Origin: Clostridiales bacterium
GTDB lineage: Bacteria; Bacillota; Clostridia; Oscillospirales; Acutalibacteraceae
Assembly: GCA_019416395.1 (NCBI GenBank)
Contig: DXXH01000001.1
Location: 1 to 49,442, forward strand
DNA: 49,442 bases
Direction: 5' to 3'
Made by a program: the position numbers and the translations under genes. Positions within the stretch are counted from its first letter, which is position 1, and each line of letters begins with the position of its first letter. Of this stretch, positions 16,635 to 25,026 are shown one piece after another. The notes under the pieces were generated by a model. It worked only from the letters and a program-made list of their open reading frames with translations. It was not told where the DNA came from and did not search any database.

Positions 16635-16688
16635 GGAAGGCTTCCGGACCGTTTCGTCCAAACCTTACAAGAAGCGTCCGGTCCTTCC
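16635..16688. other. Long imperfect hairpin between nudix gene and murA
   Basis: GGAAGG plus CCGGAC on the left pair with GTCCGG plus CCTTCC on the right, a 12-bp stem with an unequal bulge and a loop of about 26 nt. It lies about 50 bp past the nudix stop and just upstream of the murA promoter. There is no U-tract on either side, so it is only a possible terminator. Confidence 0.45.
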
Positions 16689-16738
16689 TTTAGGATACAT
16701 AAAACGCCTTTTTTTCATCACAAATGAGAGAAAAAAAC

Positions 16739-17221
16739 TCAATCTCGGATGGTCCGCAGTTCCAGACTCTCCGGCAACCTGGGCCACTCCTCCCGGAGAA
16801 ACGAGGGGTAAAGCTGTTCCCTTTGCAGATCTTCCTTGGAAAGCCACCGGTACTGGTGGCGCACCCCGTCCGTATCCATCAAACAGAACTCCCCGCCTTC
16901 CGGCAAGCCCTTCTCCGGAAGTTCCACCAGGAAATACACACACAGCTCATGGAAAGGGGTGTTTTCCCCTTCCAACACGAAGAAATTCTCGCAAAACCAC
17001 AGGGGCCGGACAATCTTCCCGGGCAAGTACAGCTCTTCCCCCATTTCCCGGAGCAAGGCTTGTTCCAGGGCTTCGTGAAGCTTCACCCGGCCACCCGGCA
17101 GATACCAATGGCCGATGGTTTCTTCCCGCATGGCAAGGAGTTTCCCTTCACGGCATATCACAGCCGCCACACGGTAGTTAAAATTCCCTTCCGGGGTTTT
17201 GAAGGTGCAGTCCATGGTCAT
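16739..17221 (-). CDS. NUDIX hydrolase
   Basis: A 160-residue NUDIX pyrophosphohydrolase. The Nudix box runs from Gly44 to Leu64 (GRVKLHE, then ALEQALLREMGEEL), with the Arg58-Glu59 and Glu62-Glu63 metal residues. The substrate, a nucleoside diphosphate linked to some group, cannot be told. Its ATG overlaps the plsY stop as ATGA, so translation is coupled. It is the last gene of DUF512-der-plsY-nudix. Confidence 0.9.
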   Translation of the reverse strand: MTMDCTFKTPEGNFNYRVAAVICREGKLLAMREETIGHWYLPGGRVKLHEALEQALLREMGEELYLPGKIVRPLWFCENFFVLEGENTPFHELCVYFLVELPEKGLPEGGEFCLMDTDGVRHQYRWLSKEDLQREQLYPSFLREEWPRLPESLELRTIRD

Positions 17222-17928
17222 TTTCCTTTTCCCAAGGTGATGGGCTTTTCCTCACCCCGACGCAGGCGGCCAATATTGCTCCGGTGTTTCACCACCACGG
17301 TCAATCCCACAAACAGGGAAGCCGCTGTGGCAAACAGCACATAGGCCAAGCTGTGGTTTCCATGGCTGGGCAAGGGACTTCCGGAAAATTCCACCAACAG
17401 GAGAAACAAAAACGTGAACACCGGGTAGAGTACTGCACAGCAGATGGAAGCCAGGGAAACGATCTTCTTCCAAGCGAACACAATGGCGAAGGTCAATAAC
17501 ACCAGCAAAAATACCCGCCAATCCGTCAAGGCGATCATGGCAGCAGAGGTCACCACGCCTTTGCCGCCTCGGAAACCGTAATACACCGGGAAAATATGCC
17601 CCAGTACACAGGCTACGCCCGCCACATACCGGGCAACGTCGTACAGCTCGGAAGGTTGCAGGCCCGCTCCACCGGCGATCAACAGTACAAACAGCTGGGA
17701 CAGCAGCACTGCCGCCACACATTTGAGGAAATCCCCCACAAAGGTCAGGGCAGCGGGGAGTTTTCCCACACTGCGCAGCACATTGGTCATTCCGGCGTTA
17801 CCGCTGCCATATTTCCGGATATCCTCTTTATTTTTGAAGAACCAGGTAAAAATAATGGAACTGCTGATGCTTCCCAGCAGATATCCCGCTACCGCAGTGA
17901 GCGCCAGTGTTAAAACCTCAAATGCCAT
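17218..17928 (-). CDS. plsY: Glycerol-3-phosphate acyltransferase PlsY
   Basis: PlsY transfers acyl groups from acyl-phosphate to glycerol-3-phosphate at the membrane. The 236-residue protein has several membrane helices. The three family motifs are visible: GSGNAGMTNVLR (residues 41-52), GHIFPVYYGFRGGKGV (110-125) and KHRSNIGRLRRGEE near the C-terminus. It is slightly longer than the usual ~200 residues, with a longer third loop. It lies 31 bp after der, a pairing conserved in many Clostridia, and overlaps the nudix gene by 4 bp. Confidence 0.95.
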   Translation of the reverse strand: MAFEVLTLALTAVAGYLLGSISSSIIFTWFFKNKEDIRKYGSGNAGMTNVLRSVGKLPAALTFVGDFLKCVAAVLLSQLFVLLIAGGAGLQPSELYDVARYVAGVACVLGHIFPVYYGFRGGKGVVTSAAMIALTDWRVFLLVLLTFAIVFAWKKIVSLASICCAVLYPVFTFLFLLLVEFSGSPLPSHGNHSLAYVLFATAASLFVGLTVVVKHRSNIGRLRRGEEKPITLGKGK

Positions 17929-17958
17929 GTGCCTTGCCCGCCTTTCCTATGTCTTGTC

Positions 17959-19284
17959 TTAATCTTTTTCTCCCCGTTCCCGAATGATCATTCGCACCGG
18001 AGTACCTTCCAGCCCAAATGTCTCCCGGATACGGTTCTCCAGGTAACGCTGATAAGAGAAATGGAACAATTCGTGATCGTTACAGAAACAAATAAACGTA
18101 GGGGGCTTGGTAGAAGCCTGTGTCATATAGTAAATCTTCAGCCGCTTGCCTTTATCCGTGGGCGGCTGCACCCGGGCTGTGGCCTGGGCCAGAATATCGT
18201 TTAACGTACCAGTGGTCACCCGCATGGCGTTGGATGAGGCCACCTGCTTGATCAGCTCAAACATGCGATCCAAACGCTGGCCTGTTTTCGCGGAGATAAA
18301 TAAGATTGGCGCATAGGACATGAAGGAGAAATCCTTCTCCAGCTTGGCCCGCATTTCCTGCATGGTCTTGCCGTCCTTCTCAATGGCGTCCCATTTGTTT
18401 ACGCAGATAATACAGCCTTTTCCCGCTTCATGGGCAATTCCCGCCACTTTGGAATCCTGCTCGGTAAATCCCACTTCTGCGTCGATCAGGATCAAACACA
18501 CGTCGGCCCGTTCCACCGCCATCTCCGCCCGCAGGTTGCTGTAATGCTCGATGGCGTCTTCCACTTTGCTCTTCCGGCGCAGGCCCGCTGTATCGATAAA
18601 GGTAAAGGTGCCATGTTCATTCTGAATGGTGGTGTCCACCGCGTCCCGGGTCGTGCCCGCAATGTCCGAGACAATGCACCGGTTCTCCCCCGACACCTTG
18701 TTTACCAAAGAGGATTTTCCCACATTGGGTTTTCCGATCACCGCAACCTTGATGATCTCCCCTTCTTCTTCCTCTTCCTGCTCTTCCGGAAGGACCTCAC
18801 AGATACGGTCCAGCAAGTCCCCAGTACCATGGCCATGGACCGAGGAAACCATCACCGGATCCCCCAAGCCCAGATTATAGAACTCGTAGAATTCTGCGGG
18901 AGGTTCCCCCACCTGGTCGCACTTGTTCACGCACAACACCACAGGGACTCCGCTTTTCAGCAGGATATTGGCCACGTCGGCGTCGGTGGCGGTAACGCCG
19001 GTGCGGATATCGGTGACAAAGATGATGGCGCTGGCGGAGTCAATGGCGATTTGCGCCTGCTCCCGCATCTGCGTCAAAATCACGTCCTTGGACGCCGGCT
19101 CAATACCGCCGGTATCCACCAGGGAAAATTTCCGGCCGCACCATTCCCCGTCGCCAAAGATGCGGTCCCGGGTAACGCCAGGGGTGTCCTCTACAATGGA
19201 GAGCCTGCGTCCCACAATTTTATTGAACAGCGTGGACTTGCCCACATTGGGCCTGCCAACGATGGCCACAATCGGTTTTGCCAT
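17959..19284 (-). CDS. der: Ribosome-assembly GTPase Der
   Basis: Der (EngA) is an essential GTPase for 50S subunit assembly with two tandem G domains. The first P-loop is GRPNVGKST (residues 10-18) with DTPG and NKCD. The second, GKPNVGKSS, starts near 180, with DTAG and NKWD. The C-terminal KH-like domain follows (about 350-441). An acidic linker, EEQEEEEEGE, joins the two G domains. It lies 82 bp after the DUF512 radical-SAM gene and 31 bp before plsY. Confidence 0.97.
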   Translation of the reverse strand: MAKPIVAIVGRPNVGKSTLFNKIVGRRLSIVEDTPGVTRDRIFGDGEWCGRKFSLVDTGGIEPASKDVILTQMREQAQIAIDSASAIIFVTDIRTGVTATDADVANILLKSGVPVVLCVNKCDQVGEPPAEFYEFYNLGLGDPVMVSSVHGHGTGDLLDRICEVLPEEQEEEEEGEIIKVAVIGKPNVGKSSLVNKVSGENRCIVSDIAGTTRDAVDTTIQNEHGTFTFIDTAGLRRKSKVEDAIEHYSNLRAEMAVERADVCLILIDAEVGFTEQDSKVAGIAHEAGKGCIICVNKWDAIEKDGKTMQEMRAKLEKDFSFMSYAPILFISAKTGQRLDRMFELIKQVASSNAMRVTTGTLNDILAQATARVQPPTDKGKRLKIYYMTQASTKPPTFICFCNDHELFHFSYQRYLENRIRETFGLEGTPVRMIIRERGEKD

Positions 19285-19366
19285 AAGCTTTCACCAACCT
19301 TTTCCTACATACTTCCGGCGCAGGAACCCAGTTCCTGCCCTTCTCCGCAACAGCCGTTCTGCCGGA

Positions 19367-20728
19367 TCACCGGTGCTCCCAAGAAGCCTCGTAAGGGTTA
19401 TGCCCCGGGGCCGCAGGCGCAGGATTCCCGGCGATGGCTGCCGCCAGCGCTTCCCCGGTATTCTCCACCCGCCGGACCGGCACGCCCAAAGCGGCAGACA
19501 GCTCTTCCACCGTCATGTCGTCCAGGAAAATGTCCTCTCCTGCCCGGAGCATATTGGACGAGAGAAGCACCTCGTCCCCCAGCTCCCGGCCCTTGAGATT
19601 CTTCAGCACGTCCTGACCGGTGAGCAGCCCGGTCACATTTACTGTGCCCCCAAAGAAATCGTTTTTGACCGGCACAAGATCGATACTACAATTATGACAT
19701 TTCTCCCGTAATCCGTCAAGAAGCTGGTTCAGGAAGGCGTAACACCCTTCCCCGGTGGGAATGGTCACCTTCCGGGGAGCTTCCGGCAAGACAAGATCTT
19801 CCAAAGCCCAATCGAACTCGTCTTGCAGGTTCCGCAGCATTCCCACACCGTTTTCGATCTGGGGAAAATCCTCGTAAAACTCCAGGGGTGGAATGGGACG
19901 TTTGGCCAGCAGATACAGCTCGTCGGAACCATACACCGTCCGGGAACCACGTTCCTTCTTCCATTTTTCCCCCCAGCGCTCCAAAATGTCCAACACCTCA
20001 CCGGCGGTTTGCTGGTTATATGGAACCAAGGGGTACAGCCCTTCCCGGAAACGAGTCAGGCCCACAGGCACACAGGCCACGCTGAGCAGCCCTTCCCCAA
20101 GGGAATAAAGCTTCTCCAAGGAGCTTTCCAGAGCCGGGCCGTCGTTGATTCCCGGGCATAAAACGATCTGGCAGTTGAGCTTTACGCCCCCTTCCGCCAA
20201 ACGGTACAAATGCCGCAAGGATTCCCCTGCAAAACGGTTGTGCATCATCTTGCACCGCAGCTCCGGATCCATGGTGTGCACGGAAACATTGATGGGGCTG
20301 ATGTGCATGGCAAGAATCCGGTCGATCTCCCGGTCGTCGATGTTAGTCAGGGTAATATAATTGCCAAACAGGAAGGAAAGCCGGTCGTCATCGTCTTTGA
20401 AGTACAGGGTTTCCCGCATGCCCGGGGGCATTTGGTCGATGAAACAGAAAATACACTGGTTCCGGCAAGACCGCTGCTTGTCCATCAGGTAGGTTTCAAA
20501 CTCCAAGCCGATCTCTGCATACTGGGGCTTGACCAGCTCCACCTGGTAGGGCTTCCCGTCCCGGGACAGGGTCAGCCGCAACTCCCGCTCCGTTTCCAAA
20601 AAGCGGTAATCCAACACGTCCACAATCTCCTTGCCGTTGATGGACAGCAGCATGTCCCCCGGCTGAATCCCCAACCGCTGGGCACGGCTTTTCGCCTCTA
20701 CCCCGTCGATTCTCACAGCCATCGTCAT
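19367..20728 (-). CDS. PDZ/radical-SAM protein with DUF512
   Basis: The 453-residue protein begins with a PDZ-like domain (about 5-60, with GIQPGDMLLSINGKEI). A radical-SAM core follows with the CxxxCxxC cluster at Cys88, Cys92 and Cys95, then the DUF512 domain to the C-terminus with RVENTGE. The reaction is unknown. In Clostridia and Cyanobacteria this family sits next to der, as here, which suggests a ribosome- or membrane-linked maturation role, but that is inference. The ribosome site is directly after a small hairpin that follows the rpmF terminator, so expression may depend on read-through. Confidence 0.9.
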   Translation of the reverse strand: MTMAVRIDGVEAKSRAQRLGIQPGDMLLSINGKEIVDVLDYRFLETERELRLTLSRDGKPYQVELVKPQYAEIGLEFETYLMDKQRSCRNQCIFCFIDQMPPGMRETLYFKDDDDRLSFLFGNYITLTNIDDREIDRILAMHISPINVSVHTMDPELRCKMMHNRFAGESLRHLYRLAEGGVKLNCQIVLCPGINDGPALESSLEKLYSLGEGLLSVACVPVGLTRFREGLYPLVPYNQQTAGEVLDILERWGEKWKKERGSRTVYGSDELYLLAKRPIPPLEFYEDFPQIENGVGMLRNLQDEFDWALEDLVLPEAPRKVTIPTGEGCYAFLNQLLDGLREKCHNCSIDLVPVKNDFFGGTVNVTGLLTGQDVLKNLKGRELGDEVLLSSNMLRAGEDIFLDDMTVEELSAALGVPVRRVENTGEALAAAIAGNPAPAAPGHNPYEASWEHR

Positions 20729-20739
20729 TCTCCCCTTCC

Positions 20740-20760
20740 TACCGGCAAAATCCGCCGGTA
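20740..20760. other. 7-bp hairpin before the DUF512 ribosome site
   Basis: TACCGGC (20740-20746) pairs with GCCGGTA (20754-20760). On the minus strand it follows the rpmF terminator U-tract at once and ends just before the DUF512 ribosome site. Confidence 0.55.
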
Positions 20761-20797
20761 AAAATAAAGAAGGGAGCGCTTTCCCCGCGTTCCCTTC
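20760..20797 (-). terminator. Terminator of yceD-rpmF
   Basis: On the minus strand an 11-bp stem (20787-20797 with 20769-20779) is followed by TTTATTTTT at 20760-20768. This is a textbook intrinsic terminator. Confidence 0.9.
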
Positions 20798-20815
20798 TCA
20801 CCATTGCTTGAAAAT

Positions 20816-20998
20816 TTAAGCGTCCTTCTTCACAACGGCACGGCCATTGTAGTAGCCGCAGTTGCCGCAAACTCTGTGAGGTGTCTTGTACTCGCCGCAC
20901 TGGGGGCATCTCATAAGAGCGGGAGCCTGGAGCTTCCACACATTGGAACGCCGCTTGTTCTGCCGCGCGCTGGATACTTTCCGCTTGGGTACTGCCAT
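20816..20998 (-). CDS. rpmF: 50S ribosomal protein L32
   Basis: The 60-residue L32 is a zinc-ribbon type, with Cys31, Cys34, Cys44 and Cys47 in CPQC and CGNC. The N-terminus MAVPKRKVSSARQNKRRS is conserved. The ATG at 20998 has a strong AAGGAGG site; the in-frame extension upstream is not translated by this logic. It follows yceD, the classic pairing, and ends in a strong terminator. Confidence 0.97.
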   Translation of the reverse strand: MAVPKRKVSSARQNKRRSNVWKLQAPALMRCPQCGEYKTPHRVCGNCGYYNGRAVVKKDA

Positions 20999-21109
20999 GG
21001 GTGCACCTCCTTCATCTATCAAAGATGATATTCTGCCGCGAAGGAAATCCCCCACGGTCCAGTTTTCCTAAAACGTCCGGCATAAATCCGCCTAGACTCC
21101 CCTGCCGCT

Positions 21110-21601
21110 TTACAGCAGCTCCCGCAAAACCGCCAACCTGGGATCTACCGAATCCTTCGGGCAACCACAATCACCCTGGTTCAGGTTCTTCCCACATGTT
21201 GGACACAATCCTTTGCAATCCGGGGAACAGAGGAACTTGCTGGGCATGTCCAGCAAAATGTCTTCCGTCAGCAGCTGGTCAAGATCCAGCCGCTCATCGG
21301 GTACCACGACGAACTGGCCGTCGTTATCCTCTTCGTCGCTGAGCTCCCGCACCAATACGTGAAACAATCCGGTTTCCCGCTCCTGTGTAGTGGTTTCAAA
21401 ACAGCGGTCACAAGGCATTGTCAAGGTATACACTGTCTTTCCCGCCATCTCCACCGAAGCGGCAGAGCCTTTCAGCTCCACATGGACATTTACCGGCGCA
21501 CAAAACGGCTTGACACCGCCCAATTCCAAACCGGAAAGATCCAACCCATATTCCAGCGTATCGCTGCCGCCCAGAAAATACTTTCGCAGATCGATGGTCA
21601 T
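21110..21601 (-). CDS. yceD: YceD/DUF177 family protein
   Basis: The 163-residue protein belongs to the YceD family, found before rpmF in most bacteria and linked in plants and bacteria to 23S rRNA accumulation. The family signature is seen in TMPCDRCFE and in the C-terminal DCKGLCPTCGKNLNQGDCGC. The extra Cys residues there form a possible metal site. The ATG at 21601 follows GAGGAAAAG. The upstream in-frame extension runs through the promoter and is rejected. Confidence 0.93.
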   Translation of the reverse strand: MTIDLRKYFLGGSDTLEYGLDLSGLELGGVKPFCAPVNVHVELKGSAASVEMAGKTVYTLTMPCDRCFETTTQERETGLFHVLVRELSDEEDNDGQFVVVPDERLDLDQLLTEDILLDMPSKFLCSPDCKGLCPTCGKNLNQGDCGCPKDSVDPRLAVLRELL

Positions 21602-21628
21602 AGTCTTTTCCTCATGCCGTACTGATAT

Positions 21629-21657
21629 ATTATAATGAGACGGGCCCCGTTTGTCAA
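21629..21657 (-). promoter_or_regulatory. Consensus promoter of yceD-rpmF
   Basis: On the minus strand: TTGACA at 21652-21657, a 17-bp spacer, and TATAAT at 21629-21634. This is a perfect sigma-70/sigma-A match, as expected for a ribosomal gene. Confidence 0.92.
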
Positions 21658-21743
21658 GCTTTTTCTCTGCCGGATCCGCCCTGAAAAAGCCCATTTTCCC
21701 TGCTCCGTTTTTATTGGGAGCGAAGAGAAAAAACGGGGAAACA

Positions 21744-21775
21744 GGGGAAAAGGCGGCCCGAAAGCCGCCTTCCCC
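21744..21775 (-). terminator. Terminator after the P-loop ATPase gene
   Basis: GGCGGC pairs with GCCGCC, extended by GGGGAA and its complement, making a stem of about 12 bp with a two-base bulge. On the minus strand it is followed by TGTTT and, a few bases on, a T6 run. Confidence 0.7.
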
Positions 21776-21808
21776 AAACATGATTCAGCCAAGCCTTTGG
21801 CCCGCTGT

Positions 21809-22222
21809 TTATTTTGCAACGTACTCCGCGACAGAGGCGGGGATCTCCTCGTCAGCGGCGGAGATGGAAAGCACGAAGTTAGCGCCGGATTCCTTCTCCA
21901 GCTTCTTCAGGTCATTCACCAGCAGGTCCACTACCTCGGCGCCGGTACCGGTGATCTTCAAAGTGGAATCCACCAGGATATCGGTCACGTCGTAGTTGCC
22001 TGCGCAAATACCAGCCAGGAAGCCATACAGGCCCTTGCCGCCCTTTACGTCATAAGCGTCAATGTCCACCAAACGGGCGTTGTGAGAAATATCATAAGTC
22101 AGCTTCAGGCCTTTCTCAACTACCACCACATTGCCGTTGGACTTCTCCACAGCGGCGTTGGCCAGGTCGATGAGTTTCTTGGTTTTGCCGGAGCCTTTTT
22201 TGCCAGTCAAAAGAGTGATCAT
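21809..22222 (-). CDS. Small P-loop ATPase-like protein, unknown function
   Basis: The 137-residue protein opens with a Walker A loop, GKKGSGKT (residues 8-15), right at the N-terminus. A Walker B-like DILVDS follows near residue 91 and a late strand FVLSISA. It is a minimal P-loop domain with no recognisable partner domain. Similar short proteins in Clostridia are loosely labelled PilT-like, which I cannot support. The ATG at 22222 has AAAGGAGAG upstream. It follows pgi by 63 bp and has its own terminator, so it is likely cotranscribed with pgi. Confidence 0.82.
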   Translation of the reverse strand: MITLLTGKKGSGKTKKLIDLANAAVEKSNGNVVVVEKGLKLTYDISHNARLVDIDAYDVKGGKGLYGFLAGICAGNYDVTDILVDSTLKITGTGAEVVDLLVNDLKKLEKESGANFVLSISAADEEIPASVAEYVAK

Positions 22223-22285
22223 GGTACAACTCTCCTTTATTTTTTTATTCCGCCCCAAGGGAGCGGGGATCTGCCATGGTTGCCC

Positions 22286-23626
22286 TTAGCGGGACAGGCG
22301 CTTTTCCAGCTCCGCTTTTGCATCTTCGTAGCCGGGTCTGCCCAACAGGGCAAACATGTTTTTCTTATAGCTTTCCACACCGGGCTGGTCAAAGGGATTG
22401 ACCCCCAGCAGATATCCCGAAATTGCACAGGCCTTCTCAAAGAAGTAGATCAGCTGTCCCAGGCTGTCCTCGGAGAAGTCCGGAACATGGATCACCACAT
22501 TGGGCACGCCGCCGTCATTGTGCGCCAGCACAGTGCCCTCAAAGGCCTTTTCGTTGATGAACGCCATGGTGCGGCCTTCCAGATAATTCAGGCCGTCCAC
22601 GTCGGTAGGATCTTTGCCCAGCGTGATCTCATGCTTGGGCTGGTCGATCAGCACCACTGTCTCAAACAGGGTACGGCGGCCGTCCTGGATATACTGTCCC
22701 ATGGAATGCAGGTCCGTGGAGAACACCACGGAAGCGGGGAACAGACCCTTGTTGTCCTTGCCCTCGCTCTCGCCGTAGAGCTGCTTCCACCACTCGTTCA
22801 TCATGGCGTAGCAAGGCTCATAGCTGACCATCACTTCGGTACACTTCCCCTTATTGTAGAGAATGTTCCGAATTGCGGCATATTTATAGCAATCATTTTC
22901 CTCAATGGAAGGAGTGTTGTACAACGCAGCAGCTTTGGCGGCGCCGGCCATCAAAGCGTCCACATCGGCGCCGGCCACAGCGATGGGCAGCAGGCCCACA
23001 GCGGTCAGCACAGAATAACGGCCGCCTACGTCGTCCGGCACTACAAATGTTTCATAGCCCTCTTCATCGGCCAGATGCTTCAAGGTGCCCTTCGCCTTAT
23101 CGGTGGTGCAGAAAATCCGCTCCCGGGCCCCTTCCTTGCCATATTTTTTCTCCAGCAGCTCCCGGAATACCCGGAACGCGATAGCGGGTTCGGTAGTTGT
23201 GCCGGATTTGGAAATCATGTTGATGGAAATATCCTTGCCCTCGCAGATGGAAACCAATTCCGCCAGCGCCGTGGAGCTGATGCTGTTGCCAGCGAAGTAG
23301 ATGGCGGGGGTATCCTTGCGCAGGTCGTTGTACTTTTCGGACTTTAAAAATTCGATGGCGGCCCGGGCTCCCAGATAGGAACCGCCGATGCCGATTACCA
23401 CAAACACATCGGAATTGCCCTGGATCTTTTTCGCCGCGGCTTTGATCCTGACGAATTCATCCTTATCATATTCCGTGGGAAGGTTGACCCAACCCAGAAA
23501 ATCGTTGCCCATTCCCGTCTTGGTCATGAGCAGCTGGTGAGCTGTTTTCACCTGGGGCTCAATAGCCTCATATTCGTGCTGGGAAACAAAACCGTTCAGA
23601 TAGCCAGCTTCCAATTTCAGCGGCAT
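22286..23626 (-). CDS. pgi: Glucose-6-phosphate isomerase
   Basis: Pgi interconverts glucose-6-phosphate and fructose-6-phosphate in glycolysis. The 446 residues match the short bacterial form. Signatures are GIGGSYLGARAA near residue 75, ISKSGTTTEPA, and the SIS-type sugar-phosphate loops; the C-terminal Lys region FDQPGVESYKK is present. The ribosome site AAGGAGG is strong. A promoter sits about 120 bp upstream and the leader between them can fold into a branched structure. It feeds fructose-6-phosphate to GlmS. Confidence 0.97.
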   Translation of the reverse strand: MPLKLEAGYLNGFVSQHEYEAIEPQVKTAHQLLMTKTGMGNDFLGWVNLPTEYDKDEFVRIKAAAKKIQGNSDVFVVIGIGGSYLGARAAIEFLKSEKYNDLRKDTPAIYFAGNSISSTALAELVSICEGKDISINMISKSGTTTEPAIAFRVFRELLEKKYGKEGARERIFCTTDKAKGTLKHLADEEGYETFVVPDDVGGRYSVLTAVGLLPIAVAGADVDALMAGAAKAAALYNTPSIEENDCYKYAAIRNILYNKGKCTEVMVSYEPCYAMMNEWWKQLYGESEGKDNKGLFPASVVFSTDLHSMGQYIQDGRRTLFETVVLIDQPKHEITLGKDPTDVDGLNYLEGRTMAFINEKAFEGTVLAHNDGGVPNVVIHVPDFSEDSLGQLIYFFEKACAISGYLLGVNPFDQPGVESYKKNMFALLGRPGYEDAKAELEKRLSR

Positions 23627-23655
23627 TGCAAAGACCTCCTTATTATCGTTCCCCG

Positions 23656-23731
23656 GGCGTTTCTCTCGCTTTCTCCCCAGAGCGGGAAACGTCCTGGGGG
23701 AAGCTTTCCCTTTCCGGAAGGGAGAAACGCC
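23656..23731 (-). promoter_or_regulatory. Folded pgi leader (candidate RNA element)
   Basis: GGCGTTTCTC (23656-23665) and GAGAAACGCC (23722-23731) are perfectly complementary over 10 bp. They enclose CCCCAG/CTGGGG (23675-23680 with 23694-23699) and CCCTT/AAGGG (23708-23712 with 23718-23722). The result is a closed multi-branch fold in the transcribed leader. I do not recognise a known class. Confidence 0.5.
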
Positions 23732-23746
23732 GTGCTTTGTGCTTCT

Positions 23747-23775
23747 ATTCTACAATAAGTTGAGCCAATTTGCAA
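23747..23775 (-). promoter_or_regulatory. Promoter of pgi
   Basis: On the minus strand: -35 TTGCAA at 23770-23775, a 17-bp spacer, and -10 TAGAAT at 23747-23752. Confidence 0.72.
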
Positions 23776-23825
23776 GTTTGTACCGTACTCTTTCCAAAAA
23801 AGTTACAAACCCGGCTTTCGAACTC

Positions 23826-24959
23826 TCACAGATCAAACAACCCGCTGAGCAGATAGCCCAGAGCGGAAGAGAACGTCACCGCTTCCACACTTTCCCCGGC
23901 GGTGATCTCCACTTCTGCCAGCATTTCCCCATTCAAGCTGTAGCACACGGTTCCGATCACGTCTCCCACCTGTATGGGAGCTGTCAATTCCTTCCACTTT
24001 ACCGCTGTTTCCACCTGGCCTGTTTCCGTAGCCTGGAGAAGCAGTTTCGGACTCTCCCCTGCCTGGGGCGCCACATCCGGCGTCATGCCCCGGCTCACCG
24101 GCACCCGTTCCAGGGCAGGAGTTTCCGGCACAACCACCTTCCAGTTGGCAAACCCATAATCCAACAGGGCGGCGGCGTCCTGGAAGCGGTGGTCCGTGGA
24201 ATCGGCCCCCAGCACTACCCCGATCAGCTCCAACCCGTCCCGCTCCGCGGTGGCGGTAATGCAGCTTCCCGCCTGGGAAGTCGTGCCGGTTTTCAACCCG
24301 GTGATCCCCTGGTAGGAACGGATCAGCTTATTGGTGTTCACAAGCTGGGTTTCCCCATTCCGCACCGTGTCCATCCAGGTCAAGGTGTAATCGAAAATCT
24401 TCTCATGGGTGATCAATTCCCGGCTCATCAACGCCACATCATAAGCGCTGGTCACATGGCCTTCCTCGTCCAAACCGTTGCAGTTTTTAAAAACCGTATC
24501 GTTCATGCCCAGTTCCTTGGCCTTCTCATTCATGGCGGTCACAAAGGACTCCTCGCTGCCGGAAACCGCTTCCGCCAAAGCCACCGCAGCGTCGTTAGCG
24601 CTCATGATCACGGTGGCTTTGATCAGGTCGTTCACCGACATGGACTCCCCTTCTTCCAGCCAAATATCCGATCCGCCCATAGATGCGGCGTGAGCGGAAG
24701 CGGTCAGCGTTTGATCCAAGGAAAGCCGCCCATCGTCAATGGCCTCAAACACCAGGCAAAGGGTCATCACTTTGGTGATGGAAGCGCAGGGCCGGATCTC
24801 ATGGGGATTTTTCTCAAACAGCACCCGGCCGGTAGAGGCTTCCATCAAAACCCCGGACGGAGCGGTAATTTCCAGCTCCTGGGCGTGGACGGGGAATCCC
24901 TGAGCGGCCAGGGCCACGGCAAGGATCCCGGTTAAGAGGAACAACCTTAGTTTTTTCAT
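23826..24959 (-). CDS. dacF: D-alanyl-D-alanine carboxypeptidase (DacF-like, PBP5 type)
   Basis: The secreted enzyme trims the terminal D-Ala of peptidoglycan pentapeptides. A signal peptide (residues 1-26) ends in VHA before QE. The S11 active site is complete: Ser60-x-x-Lys63 (SITK), Ser120-Ala-Asn122 and Lys223-Thr-Gly225. A C-terminal beta domain follows to 377 residues. The ATG at 24959 is chosen because the signal peptide starts there; the longer frame runs through the upstream terminator. No amphipathic C-terminal anchor is obvious. Confidence 0.93.
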   Translation of the reverse strand: MKKLRLFLLTGILAVALAAQGFPVHAQELEITAPSGVLMEASTGRVLFEKNPHEIRPCASITKVMTLCLVFEAIDDGRLSLDQTLTASAHAASMGGSDIWLEEGESMSVNDLIKATVIMSANDAAVALAEAVSGSEESFVTAMNEKAKELGMNDTVFKNCNGLDEEGHVTSAYDVALMSRELITHEKIFDYTLTWMDTVRNGETQLVNTNKLIRSYQGITGLKTGTTSQAGSCITATAERDGLELIGVVLGADSTDHRFQDAAALLDYGFANWKVVVPETPALERVPVSRGMTPDVAPQAGESPKLLLQATETGQVETAVKWKELTAPIQVGDVIGTVCYSLNGEMLAEVEITAGESVEAVTFSSALGYLLSGLFDL

Positions 24960-25026
24960 AGGAAACCTTCCTTTCTCTCCACTTACAGAAAGGATATGCG
25001 GAAAAGCCGGGAAAGAGAAGAGAACA

